This document shows positions 58,514-64,000 of a stretch of 64,000 nucleotides of DNA, one piece after another. Both the position numbers and the translations under genes were made by a program. The stretch is from Erythrophleum ivorense (taxonomy: Eukaryota; Streptophyta; Magnoliopsida; Fabales; Fabaceae), in the NCBI GenBank assembly GCA_026724425.1, contig JAIUCV010000346.1:310001-374000 (forward strand), given 5' to 3'. The notes under the pieces are model-generated. The model was not told where the DNA came from. It was given only the letters and a program-made list of their open reading frames with translations, and ran no database searches. Within the stretch, counting starts at the first letter, position 1; the number at the start of each line of letters is the position of its first letter.

Positions 58514-59740
58514 CAAGACACGACTCTCCAAAGACAAGTTGTCATATGTCTTAATTTAAGATAAGCCTAGGTAAATAAAGGTTCTAAATGCAATAAGTGA
58601 CGAAAATAATGATATTGAAACTAGAAATGATTTTTGTAATTGACATGAATTGCATGTACTAACTTAGATGAAATCAAATGATAACAAAAAAACTTCAAAA
58701 CAACTTGATTATAATTTTGTCAAATAATTGGCAATGAAATTAAAGGTTGTAAATAAAATGAGAAAAGCTATAAACAAATTAATTAAACAAAGCATCTAAA
58801 TAAAATTGAAAACAGTGAATTCTAAATCAAGTTCTTTATGAGGTTTCTATGGGTCTTTCTTCTTTGCCTTCCTTGTCCTTTTATGTCTTTTTTGTAACTA
58901 GCAATTACCCCTACATTTTGTCATTAGCCATTTTCCATGTCTTTGTTTGATTTATGGCCTTATCATAGTGATTGTGTCATGCACCTTCCTGCCAAAGTTA
59001 CTTACATTAGATCCCATGTTTCTTTAATTTTGCTATTTTGTTACTCTTCGCTTAAGATAATCTTAACTGGCTATTTCTTTTGGCTATCATTTATAGTCAT
59101 AATGTTAGCTGTGATTTTAGATGCTAACTTTTTGCCTCCCTCACACCTTTTGATATGGTTTAACTGATTCAAGAATATCAAGAGACATGATCTTCCTTAT
59201 TCAAAATTTTAATTTCCTTCATCTTGTAGGTAACACGTGGCCTTTTTGACTTCCTATCAATAATTGATCTTTTAATTCTACTATCCTTCCAAGTTGTGAT
59301 CAAGGCACCATGCTTTCATTGTCACTTTGCATCATGCTTGATGTTGCCTTTTTCTTGTAATCATTATGTTAGCTTCCAACTTTCTATTTGACTCCTAAAA
59401 CCCTTTCTCAAGTTCTCCTTTGAACTTGAACTTTGATTTGGGTTCATTGACATCCTCTCCTCCTAAGGAAATGCCAAAGCTTACCCTTCCTTATCCGATC
59501 CTCAACTAGTTGCTGGGATTGAATTAGCAATGATTGAGGAAATTTTTGTAGGTTTAGACTTACCTATGAATACTTATGCTTTTGGCCCTCTGCTTTCATC
59601 TTTTAAGGTTATCCCTAAAGAATTAAATATATTTTTTAATTCCATTTATGCACTCTCTAAGATTTCTTAGATGTCATTAATCAATACCTGCTAATCTCTA
59701 TTCTCATACATGGCCAATGTGTTTTCTTGCTTATAAAATG
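58514..59740. other. Unassigned repetitive-looking DNA
   Basis: No domain or LTR boundary recognised. A palindrome GACAAGTTGTC lies near 58530. Weak resemblance of short minus-strand peptides near 59215-59260 to Gypsy Gag was not convincing. This is the left flank of the solo LTR at 59746 and continues at 62343. Confidence 0.35.
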
Positions 59741-59745
59741 TGGTA

Positions 59746-62337
59746 TGTAACAGCCCAAAATTTAATTAAGGTGTTAATCATAGATCTAGACTAATTAAGA
59801 ATAATTATTATAGAATAATTAGGCAAGTTATGTGAATGAGAATTATAGAAAGATAAATTATTAATTTGGATTTGAGATTTAATTAGGTTAGAAACCTCAT
59901 CTAGGCCCAAATTAAATTAAGTAGGCCATGGCTAGAGACTAATGGAGACCCAATGACTATAAGTGCAGACCCAACTTCTTATTGTAAGATTTGGCCCAAG
60001 AGAGAGAGTACCTAGTAATGGCCCAATCTGATTTAGTGAGGTAGAGGCCTAAGACCTAACTTACATGAGCTCTTATAGTTAGCCCAACATTGATTATACA
60101 ACCCAAGTTAGAGTGACTCTTGAAATTTGACCTAACACAATTAGAATCCTGCAACCCAACTCATGAAATTTGCCCTAATAAGCATAAATTCTGAAACTCA
60201 TGGATGTGGGCTTTTAGGTCAACCTATAACCCATTTAGGACCCAACTTAAATCTAACTAAACCCTACACACCTTCAGCCCCTCCCCCTATTCTGTAGAAA
60301 AACAAAAGATAAGAATCAAATTCAAAGGTCTCTTAGAGGCTGGGGTTTCCACCACCTTCTTGGCCCCATAGATTCAACTAAGGTGAGTGTTATATAACTT
60401 GACCTTCTCCTCTTCCTTTACATTTTGACATAATTAGTTTTTTGTTTGGAGCATTTCACCCATACCCAAAATCTAAAACTTTGTTGTTTGGTGTTTTCAT
60501 GGTGAAATTTCGGAGGTTAAGGCTAGGGGTAATCTTAGGTAAGTATAAACTCCTTATTTTGATACTTTTTCTGCTAATTAGAGATCCCCATAGTTGATTT
60601 ATAATATGGGCATTAATTTTGTGCAAATTTGCCTAGAGTTTGAAGTTTTTGGTCTAAGGAAGGCAAAATCCAAAAATTGAGTCTCTTGGTGATTGGGTAA
60701 GTGTCCCTTAGGCGATTATTGATGGGTCAATTCTTTAAGCATTGGGTTATTACCATAATTGATGAATAGGAATGGTAATGGTAATGGTTTGATTTTTGGT
60801 GTTCATAGGCTAACAAAGCATTATTGTCGGTTCTTTAAAAAATTGTCCACGAGTGAGGTAACTGGGGTTATTTTTCTTAATTCCATGTATATGCTCTTAT
60901 TAATTTGATATTTGTTACATATGCTTGATTTTGAAATGCTAAATAATTAGTTGACTACTTGAATTACAATTATGATTGGATCTTGTAAATCCATGGTAGA
61001 GCTGTGATGCGACTGCCACCTGTGCATATGCTTCGATCCGGCACCGGGTTGTGATCAGATCTCAGATGCACTGAACCCTGGTTGTGCTCATTATGGAGTA
61101 GGTGCCATAAACGGACCTCTCCTAGTGTTATTGGCCATTAACATGTTGTGTGTGATGAGACAATAGTCATTAGTAGCTCAACTAGTTCATTTGCAAATTG
61201 AATTGATAATTTTGATATTGATGATATGAAATTGTATTATATTGATTAATCTATACATATATATGGAATTTGCCACTTGTTACTGAGATTGTATATCTCA
61301 CCCCAATTGTGGGCTAACATTTTCAGGGACCAGACCTCTTAATAGCAAGGAAATTAATAAAAGCTTATTGTATGGTTTGGTAACACATAAGTTTGGAAAC
61401 CTTGTCAGATTGTATTGTGTAATTAGATTACTAGTTTTATATAATTGCCATATTGCGTTATGAATTGCCAAGTATAGAAACTGTACATATAATATAATTA
61501 TCATGGAATTGAACATTATGGTTGTAATTAGCTAATAATGGATAAGTGACTTGATCTTGTATGAACATTAAGCATTGGCCCTACGATCCTTGTGGTCGAA
61601 ACACTTTTGCTGTCACTAAATTATGGAATTCGCTTATGTATCATAGTTTCGTGAGTAGAAATCAACACTTAAATCTTGAAGTGGATAATGATAGATTAGC
61701 TAGGTAAATCAAGTAGATAAATGCCATTAGAGTTTCACAAATTGAGGGAGAGTGATCCTAGAGTGTTCCTAAAGGGAGAATTGGAGTGCATGGGAGGGAA
61801 TTTGAGAGTTACAAAACAAAGGAGAATTGGCTGTGGCTAAAAGCAATGTTAGCTGTGGTGAAATGTGAGAGACAAGTCTGGTGGTGTTCCATAGGGTAAT
61901 TCACCGTAGCGAAAAGGTTGATTAGCTATGATGAAATGTGTGAAATTTGTAAAGGTGTAAGGAGTTGAACCCGAGAATAATTGACCACGGTGTGAAAGAA
62001 TTTAGCCACGATGAAGGTGCTCAATTTCTCATATTTACCTAGAAACTTTGGTTTTCTCTATGGAAATGATAAGGAATGATTTAGCAGCACTTGTAGGAGG
62101 TTCTTGTTAGTTGGAATTAATGGATGATATGATTAAAAGCTTATAATTGTGGGTTTGATTCCCTCATATGCATAAATAGTTATAAGTAATTAGTTAATGA
62201 CTCTAATAATATCAAGGTTTAAATTTCCTCACCTTTTCCTAATGTAAGTAATCTTATAATGACTTCAAACCTTGATTGATGATTATTAATCGTGTCTTTA
62301 ATCTTAATTACCATGATTAGAAGTTAGGGTCGTCACA
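59746..62337 (+). mobile_element. Solo LTR of family A
   Basis: A 2592-bp unit starts TGTAACAGCCCAAAATTTAA and ends GGGTCGTCACA, with a perfect TGGTA target duplication. It is colinear with the young LARD LTR (in opposite orientation) but about 430 bp shorter, so it has internal deletions. The conserved GC-rich block is at about 60985-61150, the core phrase GTGGGCTAACATTTTCAGGG near 61308-61327, and the decayed palindrome array at 61827-62019. Confidence 0.9.
61827..62019 (+). repeat. Decayed palindrome array in family A solo LTR
   Basis: Words such as TTGGCTGTGGCTAA, TTAGCTGTGGTGAA, CACCGTAGCGAA, TTGACCACGGTG and TTAGCCACGATGAA match GGCCGCGGCC/GCCGCGGCTAA after mostly CpG-to-TpG/CpA changes. 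Several words of the young array are missing. Confidence 0.75.
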
Positions 62338-62342
62338 TGGTA

Positions 62343-64000
62343 TGCTCAAATGGAGCCATATTACATCTCTTTATGGAACAAACTAAAATTGCTAATTGTT
62401 AAACTACTCTCTTTAGAGATATACTTGGAAATCTTTACTTAACCAAATACAACGCAATGGAATTCCTACGAGTAAGTGTTATTTATTTATTTACAAAATT
62501 ACTAGTCAATTTAAACTTTAAACTTTTATTTTCTATCTAAAGCTTAAAATATTATGAGGAATCATAAATCTACCTAGAAATCTTATCAACAATGTCTAGA
62601 TCTTGTTAACAAGGTCATAGATCATAGTACTAAGACATAACCAAAAAATAGTCACATTAGTCTACAAGGTCTAAAATCTTGTTAACAAGGTCCTCCAATA
62701 GTTTACAAGATCCTAAATCAAATCTCAAACTTTAAACAAGGCAAAAGATTAAAGGAAAAATTTTGACAACAAAATTCAAATAGGCACACTTAAGCAAAAC
62801 TATAATAAGAGTTCCTAAAAATCCCTTAAAATCTTAACCACAAAACCATAATATATATGAGTTGTTACAAGCATCTAAAGATTCCTAAAATGTATCTAAT
62901 CATATGAACTAAACCTCAACTAATCCATGACAAAAACATGACATATTTGGTAGCAAAAGCCTATAAAAGCATACTTTTTTCTTATCTAAGCACCCTTAAA
63001 ACACCTTAAAACTTCCTCTCACTCTTCCACATTCTAACATCTACCTAAATCAATGTCTAAAATATCAAGAACCAAAGAAAAATAACTTGGATAGGCACTA
63101 CCATGCTAGGACAGCAAGTACAATATTTTTTATAGTAAATTCTGCACAAAGAAAGAAAATTATCACCTAAAACCAACTCATAGTCATCCAAAACTCCTAA
63201 AACAACTTCTATACATCCTTAGGTATAAAATAACATCTATTTCTATCAAAGAATCCATGAGAAAGTGAAGAAAACCATGTAAGAGACTTAGGGCAACAAG
63301 CAAAATAGACACAAAACATGATAGCAATAAAAATGCAGCAAGCCACTACAATTCCCAAACTTTTACTTCCTTGATCTCACACTAAACTCACCAAGATTCC
63401 CCTTAATTATTATGCATTATCTCTAAGCACCCTATATAACCTTAAACTCTCAAAATATGTTCCAAAGTAGTACAAAACCAAGGTCTTTCAACTATGACAG
63501 CACAAAAGCCAAAAACATAGAGAAAAAAAAAACACTTAAAGCTTTGTATACAAAAGCCAAAAATTTAACCACACATCCAATTAGCACCAAATCACTTGAA
63601 GCAAGTTTAAAACACTTAAAGAAAGTTATTTGAGTACAAAAGTCTCATACTTGGGTCCTAAATCAAATTTTGACCTCTCAACCCACATATTTGGCACTTT
63701 TTGGCTTTTAAAAGGTATAATACTTAGGTTTTGCATACCCAAAATTTGCTAACACTTCCTAAAAGATTCTAAACCTTGACTACCATTCTTCTTTCACTAA
63801 AATAAAGTTGCTTAAAAGGTAAAATTCACAATTTTTCCCTTATATAAAAAATTTGCTATAGTAACCTATATAAAGTTAAATAATGGTTAGTAAGGGAGTC
63901 AACTTATATTTTACAAGATTTTACTTTACGTAACCACTTCAAACATAAGCCAAAGGACTAATGCATACTTAAAATACTTCCAAAAGCCAAAAATACTAGT
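62343..64000. other. Unassigned repetitive-looking DNA at right edge
   Basis: No gene recognised. The sequence is pyrimidine- and A-rich on the plus strand. It contains a CTTGTTAACAAG palindrome cluster (62599-62692) like that of the LARD interior. It may be part of another long-LTR element cut by the window edge. Confidence 0.35.
62599..62692. repeat. CTTGTTAACAAG palindrome cluster
   Basis: GATCTTGTTAACAAGGTC (62599-62616) and TCTTGTTAACAAGGTCC (about 62677-62692) contain the perfect palindrome CTTGTTAACAAG (62602-62613 and 62678-62689), with half-words ACAAGGTC between and ACAAGATCC after. Confidence 0.85.

Larger units (their letters stand above)
59741..62342. repeat. Target-site duplications TGGTA around family A solo LTR
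   Basis: TGGTA at 59741-59745 and 62338-62342 directly flank 59746-62337. Confidence 0.92.

Noticed and set aside
59210..59265. Gypsy gag remnant on the minus strand
   Set aside because: The peptide similarity is too short and is broken by stops. No neighbouring protease or RT was found.

Overview
This is plant nuclear DNA, almost certainly from a eudicot. It is AT-rich, packed with nested LTR retrotransposons, and contains one clear host gene, an intronless AP2/ERF transcription factor of the DREB subfamily at 51987-52550. I cannot name the species from the sequence.

Left part (1 to about 22,200): a degenerate Copia element on the minus strand (gag at 2729-2920, primer-binding site at 14543-14555, LTR from 14560 onward) has been split by later insertions. 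Its gag is cut by a long LTR that runs off the left edge (1-2728). Its leader carries a complete, very young, non-autonomous LARD-type element on the minus strand (2952-13003): two 3018-bp LTRs, perfect TTAGG target duplication, initiator-Met tRNA primer site, polypurine tract, and a 4.0-kb interior without coding capacity. Only one LTR-LTR difference was found. Its LTR carries a long solo LTR (14924-21590), which itself holds a second solo LTR (15816-19497, target duplication ATGGG).

Middle-left (about 22,200-31,933): AT-rich intergenic DNA with microsatellites, a roughly 770-bp foldback element, a possible tRNA-derived SINE and two weak small-protein candidates.

Middle (31,934-50,798): a decayed plus-strand Copia gag-pol with stop codons and two lost integrase catalytic aspartates, followed by a second Copia on the minus strand (38984-50793, target duplication ATTTT). 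The second Copia carries a solo LTR inside its 3' LTR (39367-42054, target duplication ACATG) and another long LTR inside pol.

Right (50,799-64,000): the ERF gene island, then two more solo LTRs with perfect target duplications (54861-58508, AGAGA, minus; 59746-62337, TGGTA, plus) in repetitive DNA of unknown origin.

The most interesting signal is that several long-LTR families and the LARD interior each contain a cluster of short palindromic words, with a different word in each: GGCCGCGGCC, CGCTATAGCG, CTTGTNAACAAG, AGTCAACT/AGTTGACT, and GCAC-loop-GTGC mini-hairpins. In older copies the GC-rich words have decayed largely as expected from CpG methylation. The retrotransposon assignments rest on paired LTRs, target duplications, primer sites and recognisable Copia motifs. 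Clade names such as Tekay/Del-like are inference.
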